A DNA stretch of 64,000 bases from Chitinophaga parva (GTDB lineage Bacteria; Bacteroidota; Bacteroidia; Chitinophagales; Chitinophagaceae): positions 992,001 to 1,056,000 of the forward strand of contig NZ_QCYK01000002.1 of assembly GCF_003071345.1 (NCBI RefSeq). Reading direction: 5' to 3'. The notes beneath the pieces are model-generated. The model worked only from the letters and a program-made list of their open reading frames with translations, was not told where the DNA came from and searched no databases. The translations under genes and the position numbers were made by a program. Of this stretch, positions 1 to 7,711 are shown piece by piece (within the stretch, counting starts at the first letter, position 1; every line of letters starts with the position of its first letter).

Positions 1-1
1 C

Positions 2-1018
2 CCGGAAGGCGTTACCCAGAGCCGCTATCCGTCTAACACCCCTCAATATATTCCACCTTTTTCCTTGTGGTACATTGGCATGCTGCACGACTATCTTTAT
101 TATGGCAAAGATGTGGCCCTGGTAAAAGAAAAACTGCCCGGTGTGCGGCAGGTCCTGCACTACTTTAACAGCTTCCAGGACAATGGCCGGGGGAGTGTGC
201 GCAACCTGCCGGGATGGAACTTTACGGACTGGGTGCCCGGCTGGGATGCAGGCATAGCGCCGGCAGGCAGGGATGGCCGCTCCGCAGTGCTGGACCTGCA
301 ATTGCTGTGGGCCTATCAACTGGCAGCAGACATGGAAAAGCAGGTGGGCATGCCGGCCTTTGCAGGGGAGTACCAATCACGCGCCGTAAGCCTGGCAGAT
401 ACTATCTTTAAGGCATACAAGGACTCGGTGCGCAACCTGCTGGCCGATAACACCGCCCACGATCATTTTTCCGAGCATGCCAATGCCCTGGCACTGCTCA
501 CCGGTGTGGTGACGGACAATCCCCGCCATCACTATTTTACGGAGCACTTCCTGGCAGATACGGCGCTCACCAGGGCTTCCGTTTATTTCAAATATTATTA
601 TTATGAGGCCCTCATAAAAGAAGGCCGCGGAGACGATTACCTGCAGTGGCTGGGCAAGTGGAAAGAGAACATAGACATGGGGCTCACTACATGGGCGGAA
701 ATGTCGGACGTGGCATCGTCCCGGTCTGATTGCCACGCCTGGGGCGCCAGCCCGAATATTGAGATCTTCCGCACGGTGCTGGGCATAAAGAGCATGGCGC
801 CCGGATTTGCCAAAGTGCAGGTGGAGCCGCACCTGGGCAGCATCCGCGAAATCGGAGGGGAGATGCCCCACCCGGCAGGGATGATCAAAGTGCATTATCA
901 TTATGAGAACACGCTGGTGGCGGAGATAGATTTACCGCAAGGGGTGCCGGGAGCATTGTACTGGCACAACAAGGTGTACCCGCTGCACCCGGGAAAGAAT
1001 GTGGTGAGAACGAAATAA
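2..1018 (+). CDS. alpha-L-rhamnosidase (GH78), C-terminal part
   Basis: This is the 3' part of a GH78-type alpha-L-rhamnosidase; the reading frame is open from base 2, so the real start lies outside the window. GH78 enzymes remove terminal L-rhamnose from plant glycosides and polysaccharides, normally in the periplasm or at the cell surface in Bacteroidota. The visible part covers the late (alpha/alpha)6-barrel, with the family-typical stretches IPPFSLWYIGMLHDY and CHAWGASPNIEIF, followed by the C-terminal beta-domain. A TTG at 65 is internal and not a start. No neighbour in the window obviously belongs to the same degradation locus, which presumably continues to the left. The family call is firm; the exact substrate cannot be read from this fragment. 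Confidence 0.85.
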   Translation, partial: PEGVTQSRYPSNTPQYIPPFSLWYIGMLHDYLYYGKDVALVKEKLPGVRQVLHYFNSFQDNGRGSVRNLPGWNFTDWVPGWDAGIAPAGRDGRSAVLDLQLLWAYQLAADMEKQVGMPAFAGEYQSRAVSLADTIFKAYKDSVRNLLADNTAHDHFSEHANALALLTGVVTDNPRHHYFTEHFLADTALTRASVYFKYYYYEALIKEGRGDDYLQWLGKWKENIDMGLTTWAEMSDVASSRSDCHAWGASPNIEIFRTVLGIKSMAPGFAKVQVEPHLGSIREIGGEMPHPAGMIKVHYHYENTLVAEIDLPQGVPGALYWHNKVYPLHPGKNVVRTK

Positions 1019-1093
1019 AAACGCGGCCCCTGCGCACTATTCATTTGCATAGCCCTTCCCAGGATCTTACGGGTATTTGCCCTGTAAATACAC

Positions 1094-1129
1094 TGTACAT
1101 TGTACATGATACCTTGTACATTGTACAAT
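1094..1129. repeat. 7-bp GTAC-unit array
   Basis: Five consecutive 7-mers in phase read GTACATT, GTACATG, ATACCTT, GTACATT, GTACAAT; the preceding ATACACT also keeps the phase. The array sits about 60 bp before the HAD hydrolase start. It belongs to the same repeat family as the arrays at 9417-9579 and 23683-23764. The function is unknown; each GTAC is itself palindromic, so the array can fold. Confidence 0.7.
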
Positions 1130-1188
1130 TATGCTTTTCCAACCGGGGAAAATCCCTAATTTTAAGATCAAGCTAAATAGACGAATAA

Positions 1189-1815
1189 ATGGAAAGTACG
1201 ACTAAGATCACGACCTTCTTCCTGGATGTTGGAGGCGTGCTGGGAACAAACGGATGGGACAGGAACGCCCGTAAAGAAGCCGCAGAGAAATATGGCCTCG
1301 ACCTGGCTGATATGAACGACCGCCACCACCTTACTTTTGATACCTACGAAGTAGGCAAGATCACCCTTGATGAATACCTGGACCGCCTGGTGTTCTTTGA
1401 GCCCCGCAGCTTCAGCCGCGAAGCATTCAAGGAATTTATGCTGTCAAAATCCGTGGCCTTCCCGGATATGATAAACCTGATCTGCCAGCTGAAAAAGAAA
1501 TACAAGCTCAAAGTGGCCGTGGTGAACAACGAAGGCCGGGAGCTGAATGAATACCGCATCCAGAAATTCGGGCTCAGCGAGTTTGTAGACTTCTACGTAT
1601 CTTCCGCCTTTGCACACTTCCGCAAGCCGGACGCTGATATTTACAAACTGGCCCTGGACATTGCCCAGGTGCCCGCGGAAAACATCCTTTACCTGGACGA
1701 CCGTGCCCTCTTTATCCAGGTGGCGGCCGGCCTTGGCATCAAAGGCATTGTGCACCGCAATTTTGAAGAGACGAAGGCAAAAATGGCAGCCGACTACGGC
1801 CTGTTCCTCGACTAG
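1189..1815 (+). CDS. HAD-superfamily hydrolase
   Basis: This is a 208-residue cytoplasmic haloacid-dehalogenase-like hydrolase, most likely a small-molecule phosphatase with a helical cap. Motif I is FFLDVGGVLG with nucleophile Asp13. The usual second Asp (DxD) is Gly15, as in the DxGGV/DxGNV subgroup that includes YihX-like phosphatases. Motif II is VVNNEGRE, motif III has the lysine of RKPD, and motif IV is YLDDR. The cap lies between motifs I and II, at roughly residues 20-90. The gene stands alone, with a GTAC-unit array upstream and an intrinsic terminator downstream. The upstream CCCTAATTTTAAG resembles a Bacteroidota -7 element. The family is certain; the substrate is unknown. Confidence 0.85.
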   Translation: MESTTKITTFFLDVGGVLGTNGWDRNARKEAAEKYGLDLADMNDRHHLTFDTYEVGKITLDEYLDRLVFFEPRSFSREAFKEFMLSKSVAFPDMINLICQLKKKYKLKVAVVNNEGRELNEYRIQKFGLSEFVDFYVSSAFAHFRKPDADIYKLALDIAQVPAENILYLDDRALFIQVAAGLGIKGIVHRNFEETKAKMAADYGLFLD

Positions 1816-1846
1816 TGTTTACCTGATCAATTTATACTGCTTGTCA

Positions 1847-1877
1847 AAGCCGTTCCCTGCAAGGAGCGGCTTTTTTG
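1847..1877 (+). terminator. intrinsic terminator after HAD gene
   Basis: A GC-rich stem, AAGCCGTTCC pairing with GGAGCGGCTT around a six-base loop, is followed by a T-run. It lies 30 bp past the HAD hydrolase stop. Confidence 0.8.
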
Positions 1878-1999
1878 TGCGCCCTGCATTCCCCGGGGAC
1901 TGCCCGCCCGGCCGCTGCCGGTGTCAATAATTTAACCTTTCTTTATACCACCAGGCAACTCCTTTTTTATATCTTGACCTGCGAATAAACCCGCCCCGT

Positions 2000-2602
2000 A
2001 TGAAATTACTGTACGTATGCTGCTTATGTATGCTGGCCTGCACCGCGCAGGCGCAACTTTTTTCCGTTACCCATGTATTTAACCGCGTGCTATCCCTGCC
2101 CGAACATGGCAGCTACTACCACCTGGATGAAGAGCCCGGCGCTGGTGTGGCCTGGTTGCGGCTTCCGCCGTTCCGTACGGGCACCATCAGCTTTGAAGTA
2201 AAAGGAAAGGATGTGCTGCAGCAAAGCTTTGTTGGCATTGCATTTCATGGCAGCAATGATACCACGTATGATGCGATCTACCTGCGTCCCTTCAACTTCC
2301 GCGCCGCAGACCCGGTAAGGCGCAGGCATTCCGTACAGTACATCTCCCTGCCCCGTTATGACTGGGAGCTGCTCCGCAACCAGTTTCCAGGCAAATATGA
2401 GAACGCCATTGAGCCCGCCCCGGATCCCAATGATTGGGTGAAGGTAAAAGTGGTGGTGACGGCAAAACAGGTTACGGTGTTTGTAGCGGACAAACAATGC
2501 TTGCAGGTAGACCTGCTGGACAACATCAAAGCCGGCACGCAGCTGGGCTTGTGGGCAGGCAATGGTTCCGGCGGGGACTGGCGGAATGTAAGGGTGCTGT
2601 AA
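2000..2602 (+). CDS. secreted concanavalin-like (LamG/DUF1080-type) protein
   Basis: This 200-residue exported protein begins with a clear signal peptide (hydrophobic stretch, cleavage after AQA at about residue 19). The rest looks like a single beta-jellyroll of the LamG/3-keto-disaccharide-hydrolase-like (DUF1080) type: a segment around GTISFEVKG, a segment with GIAFHGSNDTTYDAIYLRP, and an end GLWAGNGSGGDWRNVRV typical of the last strands of that fold. Family members bind or act on sugars, but no catalytic residues can be asserted here. The gene is alone on its strand, with a palindromic hairpin about 80 bp downstream. Periplasmic or surface location is inferred from the signal peptide. Confidence 0.7.
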   Translation: MKLLYVCCLCMLACTAQAQLFSVTHVFNRVLSLPEHGSYYHLDEEPGAGVAWLRLPPFRTGTISFEVKGKDVLQQSFVGIAFHGSNDTTYDAIYLRPFNFRAADPVRRRHSVQYISLPRYDWELLRNQFPGKYENAIEPAPDPNDWVKVKVVVTAKQVTVFVADKQCLQVDLLDNIKAGTQLGLWAGNGSGGDWRNVRVL

Positions 2603-2684
2603 GCACGTAGAAGCAGTAAAAAAATGGCCGCAGCAGATAAGATCAATCAACGTAAAGTGAGACCTAAGGCCCATCGCAATAAAA

Positions 2685-2712
2685 AACGGGAAATGTTGCA
2701 GCATTCCCCGTT
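2685..2712. terminator. palindromic hairpin in 308-bp gap
   Basis: AACGGGAAATG and CATTCCCCGTT form an 11-bp arm pair with one non-canonical position around a six-base loop. It may terminate the gene ending at 2602, but the following T-tract is weak. The rest of the 2603-2910 gap shows only an AT-rich leader and a short run of repeated CGCCCCATTT before the kinase gene. Confidence 0.4.
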
Positions 2713-2910
2713 GTATCAGTTTTAATCAGGAACGCTTTCTTGTTCAGGGTCGGCGGTCCTTTTATTCACTAATATTGTGTTCTAAGTTATGAAAAAAAGG
2801 TTTGGCAGGTGCTGCCCACTTTTCATTCATCCCATTTTCGCCCCATTTCGCCCCATTTCCGGCCTTCACTTTCACAGCCTTACGTATCATTGTGAAAATA
2901 ATCGCCGCAC

Positions 2911-4440
2911 ATGAAATCCATCAAGAAACTTGAATTCGGCATTGCCACGGGGCTGTTCTTGTTTTGCCTGCTTACAAGTTTGTCCAATTCTGCATTTACC
3001 AACGTATTCCGTGCCCAGCATTCCCTGGGTTATAAATTTGAATTGTACCACCAGGTGTTCGATTATTACATCCACTACCTCATCCCGGTGGTGGTGCATA
3101 TCCTGGTTACTTATACGGCATTCCTTTGCATGCACTTTGTGATCGTGCCCTACTTCCTGGAGCGCAATCGCTGGATACTGGGCGGGCTTTGCATGATCCC
3201 GCTGGTGCTGTACGTATTTTTCCTGCTCATGGTGGCCGATTCTTATTTCTACGGCTACATGTTTGGTGTGTACAAGACCGTGCAGGGCGCCCACATGTAT
3301 TTTGCAAAACGGGCGTTCAATATCACCTTCCTCTACCTGGTGCTGTATGCCGTGTATTATTGCGCGCGCTGGCTGTGCATCACCTATGTGATGCCACTGC
3401 TGCACCGCAACCAGCTTAACCGGCAGATCACCCGGGAAGCCTTTCCTATCTTCATTTTCTGGGCTATTGTGCTGGTATTTTGTGCCAATGAATTTGCCCG
3501 CAACCCCGCGGCTTTGCTGGTGGCAGTGTTTGGGCCCTACCTGGCAGGCAGTTATTTCCTGTGGATGTACCGTGTGATGCCGGACTATCATAGCCCCAAA
3601 GACCGGGGCACCTTTGCGCTCACCACCTTGTTGTATTCCGTGCCCGCGCTGGTGCTCTCCATCCTGTTCCTTGGCAATATGTTTGGCCTGTCAGGCCACA
3701 TCCTGGGGCCGCTGTCTGTGCTGGCGGTGGTGCTGCAACTGGGCGCTTTATTGCCCCTTACCTGGCGCCTGTACCAGAACCGGAAACGCCAGGCCGCTAC
3801 GGTGGGTAACCTGGAAGTGGCGTTGGGAAAATCCAATGCCAACCTGGATTTCCTGCGCTCCCAGATCAATCCGCACTTCCTGTTCAACGCACTGAACACC
3901 CTCTACGGCACTGCCCTGGTAGAAAATGCGCCCCACACCAGTGAAGGCATACAGCGCCTGGGAGATATGATGCGCTTTATGCTGCATGAAAACTCCCAGG
4001 ATAAAATAGCCCTTACCAAAGAGGTAGCTTATCTCCAGAACTATATTTCCCTGCAGCGCCTGCGTACCCAGTCATCGCCGGATATACAGATAGATGTGAA
4101 CATGAATGAGCTGCACTGCAATATGGAAATAGCGCCCATGCTGCTCATCCCGTTTGTGGAAAATGCTTTCAAACATGGTATCAGCCTGCGTTCCAGGAGC
4201 CGCATTTCCGTGAGCCTGTACTGCGATAATGGAAAGATCTTTTTTGACGTGTACAACAGCGTGCATGAGCGCCCGGAAAACGACCCGGAAAGGGAAGGCT
4301 TTGGTATTGGGCTTACCAATGTGAAAGACCGCCTGGCTTTATTGTATCCCGGCCATCATGAACTGAGCATCCGCAAAACGGCCACGGAATTCTTCGTGCA
4401 CCTTACCATCGACGTTAATGCTGAAAAAACTGTAAATTAG
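2911..4440 (+). CDS. LytS/YehU-type sensor histidine kinase
   Basis: This is a 509-residue membrane histidine kinase. Roughly eight hydrophobic segments fill residues 10-290, followed by a linker helix and the His_kinase (PF06580-type) region. The phospho-acceptor motif NPHFLFNALNTLYG places His322. The ATP-binding N-box is PFVENAFKHG at about residues 413-422, and a G-rich stretch FGIGLTNVKDRL follows. No extracytoplasmic ligand domain is visible, so sensing is probably by the membrane segments. The stop is 4 bp before the start of the LytTR regulator, so the two form one transcription unit and almost certainly a cognate pair. The signal sensed is unknown. Confidence 0.9.
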   Translation: MKSIKKLEFGIATGLFLFCLLTSLSNSAFTNVFRAQHSLGYKFELYHQVFDYYIHYLIPVVVHILVTYTAFLCMHFVIVPYFLERNRWILGGLCMIPLVLYVFFLLMVADSYFYGYMFGVYKTVQGAHMYFAKRAFNITFLYLVLYAVYYCARWLCITYVMPLLHRNQLNRQITREAFPIFIFWAIVLVFCANEFARNPAALLVAVFGPYLAGSYFLWMYRVMPDYHSPKDRGTFALTTLLYSVPALVLSILFLGNMFGLSGHILGPLSVLAVVLQLGALLPLTWRLYQNRKRQAATVGNLEVALGKSNANLDFLRSQINPHFLFNALNTLYGTALVENAPHTSEGIQRLGDMMRFMLHENSQDKIALTKEVAYLQNYISLQRLRTQSSPDIQIDVNMNELHCNMEIAPMLLIPFVENAFKHGISLRSRSRISVSLYCDNGKIFFDVYNSVHERPENDPEREGFGIGLTNVKDRLALLYPGHHELSIRKTATEFFVHLTIDVNAEKTVN

Positions 4441-4444
4441 AACT

Positions 4445-5137
4445 ATGCAACTCTCTGCCATCGCCATTGACGACGAGCCGGTAGCACTCTCGGTGATCCG
4501 CGCCCATGCAGCCAAAGTACCTTACCTGGATGTGCGGGGCTATTACACCAATGCATTTGAGGCCGTGGAGCACCTGCAGCGCGAAAAAATAGACGTGATC
4601 TTCCTGGACATAAAAATGCCCGATATTTCCGGGATGGACTTTCTCATTAGCCTGGCAGACCCGCCCATGGTGGTATTTACAACGGCTTACTCCGAGCATG
4701 CCGTGCAAAGCTTTGAACTGGATGCGGTGGATTACCTGCTGAAACCTTTCTCCTTTGCCCGCTTTCTCAAAGCATGCAACAAAGTAGAGAACCTGGCCCA
4801 GCTAAAGCAACGTGGCCCTGCGGTGAATACAGAAGCCACTTATATCTTCGTAAAAAGTGGTTACGAGCAATACAAGATCCTCCTGGACGATATCCTGTAC
4901 CTGGAAAGCGCCGGCAACTACGTGACCTTTGTTTTAAAAGATAAAAAACTGCTCTCCCGCGTTACCATGCAGGAAGCCCTGGCCCTGTTACCTGCATCGC
5001 AGTTCACGCGCATACACCGCTCGTTCATCGTGGCCAATAACAAGGTGGATAAAATAGACCGCAACGCGGTGTACGTTGGGCAGGAGATGATTGGTATAGG
5101 GAGTGCGTATGCGGATGCTATTTCCAGGATTTTATAA
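4445..5137 (+). CDS. LytTR-family response regulator
   Basis: This 230-residue response regulator is the partner of the preceding histidine kinase. The receiver domain (residues 1-120) contains the acidic pair DDEP near the N-terminus, the phosphorylation site Asp55 in VIFLDIKMPD, and a Thr/Lys switch (TTAYS, YLLKPF). The C-terminal LytTR DNA-binding domain (about 130-230) shows the family pattern around YLESAGNYV and FTRIHRSFIV. LytTR regulators bind pairs of short direct repeats; I did not identify the operator. The start ATG follows the kinase stop by four bases. A perfect 13-bp hairpin terminator ends the unit. Confidence 0.92.
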   Translation: MQLSAIAIDDEPVALSVIRAHAAKVPYLDVRGYYTNAFEAVEHLQREKIDVIFLDIKMPDISGMDFLISLADPPMVVFTTAYSEHAVQSFELDAVDYLLKPFSFARFLKACNKVENLAQLKQRGPAVNTEATYIFVKSGYEQYKILLDDILYLESAGNYVTFVLKDKKLLSRVTMQEALALLPASQFTRIHRSFIVANNKVDKIDRNAVYVGQEMIGIGSAYADAISRIL

Positions 5138-5221
5138 TTTTCAACAAACAAGTTCCAGGATCAGGGGCACCACAATTTCCAACTTCAAATTCCAGAAGAG
5201 TTTTATCAACCGGTTTCTAAT

Positions 5222-5266
5222 AAAAGATCCAACAATGCATTGCTGCACTGTTGGATCTTTTGTTTT
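5222..5266. terminator. bidirectional terminator
   Basis: A perfect 13-bp inverted repeat (AAAAGATCCAACA / TGTTGGATCTTTT) is followed by TGTTTT and preceded by A-runs, so it can act in both directions between the convergent regulator gene and the minus-strand small-protein gene. Confidence 0.8.
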
Positions 5267-5280
5267 CGGGAAGTGCGTAA

Positions 5281-5547
5281 TTATTGCTCCAGGATCTGCT
5301 CTTTCACCGCCCGCCAGATATCATACTGGAGCGCCTTTTCTGCGTCAGACTGGAAGCGTTCATCATAAGTCACCTCGCCATTCCGGTAGATCAGCTTTAC
5401 AGCCTGTGGTACCAGGTTGCGCACCGCATCGGCATCTTCGCCGGGCGTTACCGTGTATTCCGTATAGCCTTCATGGTGATGCGCCCTTACGCGGAAGTGA
5501 TAGTCCTGCTCATCTACCGCTACGATCACGGTGTGTTGTTGTTCCAT
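5281..5547 (-). CDS. small conserved-looking protein, 88 aa
   Basis: I do not recognise this 88-residue protein as a named family. It has no signal peptide or membrane segment and is rich in charged residues. Its layout is short N-terminal beta-like segments (TVIVAVDEQDYHFRVRA), a central YTEYTVTP segment and a C-terminal amphipathic helix (ALQYDIWRAVKEQILEQ). The same layout recurs in the adjacent gene 5561-5857 and in 7389-7649, suggesting a small paralogous family. The gene lies 13 bp downstream of 5561-5857 on the same strand, so the two are likely co-transcribed. Confidence 0.7.
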   Translation of the reverse strand: MEQQHTVIVAVDEQDYHFRVRAHHHEGYTEYTVTPGEDADAVRNLVPQAVKLIYRNGEVTYDERFQSDAEKALQYDIWRAVKEQILEQ

Positions 5548-5560
5548 GCATTTTTGTTTT

Positions 5561-5857
5561 TTATAAAGCTACCGTTTCTTTTTCATCTCCCTTGAACTGT
5601 GGGGGATGCGCTTCCAGCACTGCCCAGATGGCCTGCGCCAGGGATTGGCCCCGGCCGGTCAGGGGTTGGTCTTTATATTGAATACCTGCCTGGTTTTGCT
5701 GCTTGATGATGTTAAAATCTTCAGGCAGGTCCTGGCGGAATTTTTCAAAGGTGCTGTCGTGCTCCAGGTGGTATACGATGTTGTCATCCTTGCGCTGGAT
5801 GTCTACCGTGAACATGAGGATCTGGTCTTCAAACTTTACCGTGATGGGACGTTTCAT
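5561..5857 (-). CDS. small conserved-looking protein, 98 aa
   Basis: This is a cytoplasmic-looking 98-residue protein of unknown function. I chose the ATG at 5857 (MKRPITVKFEDQ), not the longer frame starting at 5905, because it aligns with the N-terminus of the neighbour 5281-5547. Beta-like segments (ITVKFEDQILMFTVDI, NIVYHLEH) are followed by a short helix with LAQAIWAVLEA, matching the LQYDIWRAVKE helix of the neighbour. It is followed after 13 bp by its probable paralogue and preceded by the amine oxidase gene on the same strand (gap 87 bp), so all three could form one operon. The C-terminal tail is acidic and variable. Confidence 0.7.
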   Translation of the reverse strand: MKRPITVKFEDQILMFTVDIQRKDDNIVYHLEHDSTFEKFRQDLPEDFNIIKQQNQAGIQYKDQPLTGRGQSLAQAIWAVLEAHPPQFKGDEKETVAL

Positions 5858-5944
5858 AAGTGCGTGTTTACCCGAATGCGTCCCAAATGGTGTGCCACAT
5901 GCCAACGTTAATCATTTGTGAAGTCATGGTCCGCACTGGCGCTA

Positions 5945-7240
5945 CTATGGCTGGTTTGCGGCAGCCGTGCCGGCGTGCGCCAGCAACTGTTGTGCAGCGG
6001 TGACCCCGCTGGTGAAAGCGGCTTCCACAGTGCCCATGGCAGGGCCTTCATAAAGGGCCTCCCCGGCAAAATAAAGCGTGTTTTCCACGGGCGCGGTGAG
6101 CACCGGCAGGACATCATGCGTGTGGATGGTGGCGTATGCATAAGAGCCCCGGGTATAGTGCATGGCCGTCCAGTTCATCACCTGGGCATCTTCCAGGTTT
6201 TCGTACAGTTCCTCCACGGGGATAGAGAAGATATTGGACAAGGATTGCATGCCTATCTGCAGCAATTGCTCCCCGTTGGCCTCACGGTAAGCCTCCGCGG
6301 GCAGGCCACCCAGCCAGCCGGTGAGGATGGGGCTGTCTTCCGGGTATTGTGTCCACCAGGTGGGCACGGCTTCGTTAGACATGATAAAGCCCAGGGAGCG
6401 GTACTGGGTGTTTTGCCAGAAAGCGTCCTTGAACTGGAATAGTAATTTAATGATGGCGCCCATACCCATTTGCCTGGCGGCAGCAGTTTTCTCCGGCAGG
6501 GACGGGGAAAAGTGAAACTGCCCCGGTTCATCCGCCTGTTGCAGCAACGTGAGGGGCAGGGTAACGATGGCGCGGGGGGCACTGAAATCGGGCCCGCTGT
6601 CGCAGATGGCCTGCACACGGCCCGCCTTCCACGATAATTCTTTTACCGGCGCATGGAGAACGATCTCACTGCCCGCGGCCTTAACGCGGTCTGCCAGGTA
6701 ATCCAACAGGGAGCCATAGCCCGTGCTGATGCGGTATTGGTGCTCATTTTCCTTTAGCCATTCATCGCGCAGGGCAAAAGTGCTGGCCACAGCAGGGTCG
6801 GCGGTATCGTAGCCCCCGGCATAGCGGCGTACGGAATAGCGCAACTGGCTGTATTCATCGCCCGGGAAATAGGTGTTGAGGAAGGTTTCCAGGGAAATGT
6901 CCGTTTCCAGGGCGTTCATTTTTTCTTCCAGAAGATCCCAGTCTATGATAAAGTCGCCCCCGGCGCTGAGTTGCCCGTTTTTAACAGTGAATAATTTGCC
7001 GCCGGATTGGGCGTATTTAATGCCTGCTTCTTTGAGGAAACCAAGGGTGAAGGGAAGATCGCCGTGTATAAATTCGGCGCCGAGCTCCATATGCCCCTCT
7101 TCGGTAGGAATGGTGTGAATGCGGCCGCCAATGCGGTTGCGCGCTTCGAGGACTGTTACTTTTTTACCTGCTTTAACCAGTTCATAAGCCGCAGCCAGTC
7201 CCGCAGCACCAGCCCCTATGATCAATACATCCGTGTGCAT
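5945..7240 (-). CDS. flavin-dependent amine oxidase
   Basis: This 431-residue FAD-dependent amine oxidoreductase belongs to the monoamine-oxidase/phytoene-desaturase superfamily. The N-terminal dinucleotide-binding motif is VLIIGAGAAGLAAAYEL (Gly9-x-Gly11-x-x-Gly14), followed by the acidic strand end VLEARNRIGGRIHT that contacts FAD. The C-terminal FAD motif is LYFAGEALYEGPAMGTVEAA. These proteins oxidise amines to aldehydes with release of H2O2; the substrate cannot be predicted. There is no signal peptide, so a cytoplasmic location is likely. The gene is divergent from the small gene at 7389 and is followed by two related small genes on its own strand. Confidence 0.88.
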   Translation of the reverse strand: MHTDVLIIGAGAAGLAAAYELVKAGKKVTVLEARNRIGGRIHTIPTEEGHMELGAEFIHGDLPFTLGFLKEAGIKYAQSGGKLFTVKNGQLSAGGDFIIDWDLLEEKMNALETDISLETFLNTYFPGDEYSQLRYSVRRYAGGYDTADPAVASTFALRDEWLKENEHQYRISTGYGSLLDYLADRVKAAGSEIVLHAPVKELSWKAGRVQAICDSGPDFSAPRAIVTLPLTLLQQADEPGQFHFSPSLPEKTAAARQMGMGAIIKLLFQFKDAFWQNTQYRSLGFIMSNEAVPTWWTQYPEDSPILTGWLGGLPAEAYREANGEQLLQIGMQSLSNIFSIPVEELYENLEDAQVMNWTAMHYTRGSYAYATIHTHDVLPVLTAPVENTLYFAGEALYEGPAMGTVEAAFTSGVTAAQQLLAHAGTAAANQP

Positions 7241-7388
7241 AAAATATGCTTTTGTACAAGGCTAAGGTACGGCAATGCCGGCAAGCGTGAGCGGGGGATA
7301 ACAAATGCATAACGCATACTACCGGAAGCGATAGCGGAAAATAAACGTAGCAGGCCCGCATTTTGCATTCGTACCCAAAACGATCGTT

Positions 7389-7649
7389 ATGGAACAGTTC
7401 ACCCTGGATTTTGACCTGGATGGCAAGGGCTACATTGTGGTGGTAACACCCCAAACCATGCCCGATGGTACGATCTACAACGCCCGCCTGGAAGACCTGG
7501 ACATCCGCTTTCTACCCGCTGAAGACGGCAGCCTGCTGCCGGTAAGCACCACTGGCGCCGATCCCCGGTTATTGAATGCTATTGCCACGCGTATTTTGGA
7601 AAGAGTAAATGCAAAAAACAGGGGAAAGGATATGGGGTCTATACCATGA
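7389..7649 (+). CDS. small protein, 86 aa, resembling 5281 and 5561 products
   Basis: This is an 86-residue cytoplasmic-looking protein without a recognised domain. It begins MEQFTLDFDLDGKGYIVVV, has a second beta-like segment around GTIYNARLEDLDI, and ends in a helix LLNAIATRILERVN. That is the same order of elements and a similar N-terminus as the two small proteins on the other side of the amine oxidase. It is transcribed divergently from the amine oxidase across a 148-bp gap and closed by a strong terminator shared with the convergent M28 peptidase gene. Function unknown. Confidence 0.65.
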   Translation: MEQFTLDFDLDGKGYIVVVTPQTMPDGTIYNARLEDLDIRFLPAEDGSLLPVSTTGADPRLLNAIATRILERVNAKNRGKDMGSIP

Positions 7650-7661
7650 TCCCGGTCAAAT

Positions 7662-7692
7662 AAAAAAGCCGCTCCATCACAGAGCGGCTTTC
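7662..7692. terminator. bidirectional terminator
   Basis: AAAAAAGCCGCTC pairs with GAGCGGCTTTC around a seven-base loop, with A- and T-runs on either side. It sits between the convergent small gene and the M28 peptidase gene. Confidence 0.85.
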
Positions 7693-7711
7693 TGGTATTA
7701 GAAAACATCAT

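Noticed and set aside
5103..5681. Plus-strand 192-codon frame over the regulator terminator and small genes
   Set aside because: It crosses a strong terminator and is antisense to two better small genes; its composition is not protein-like.
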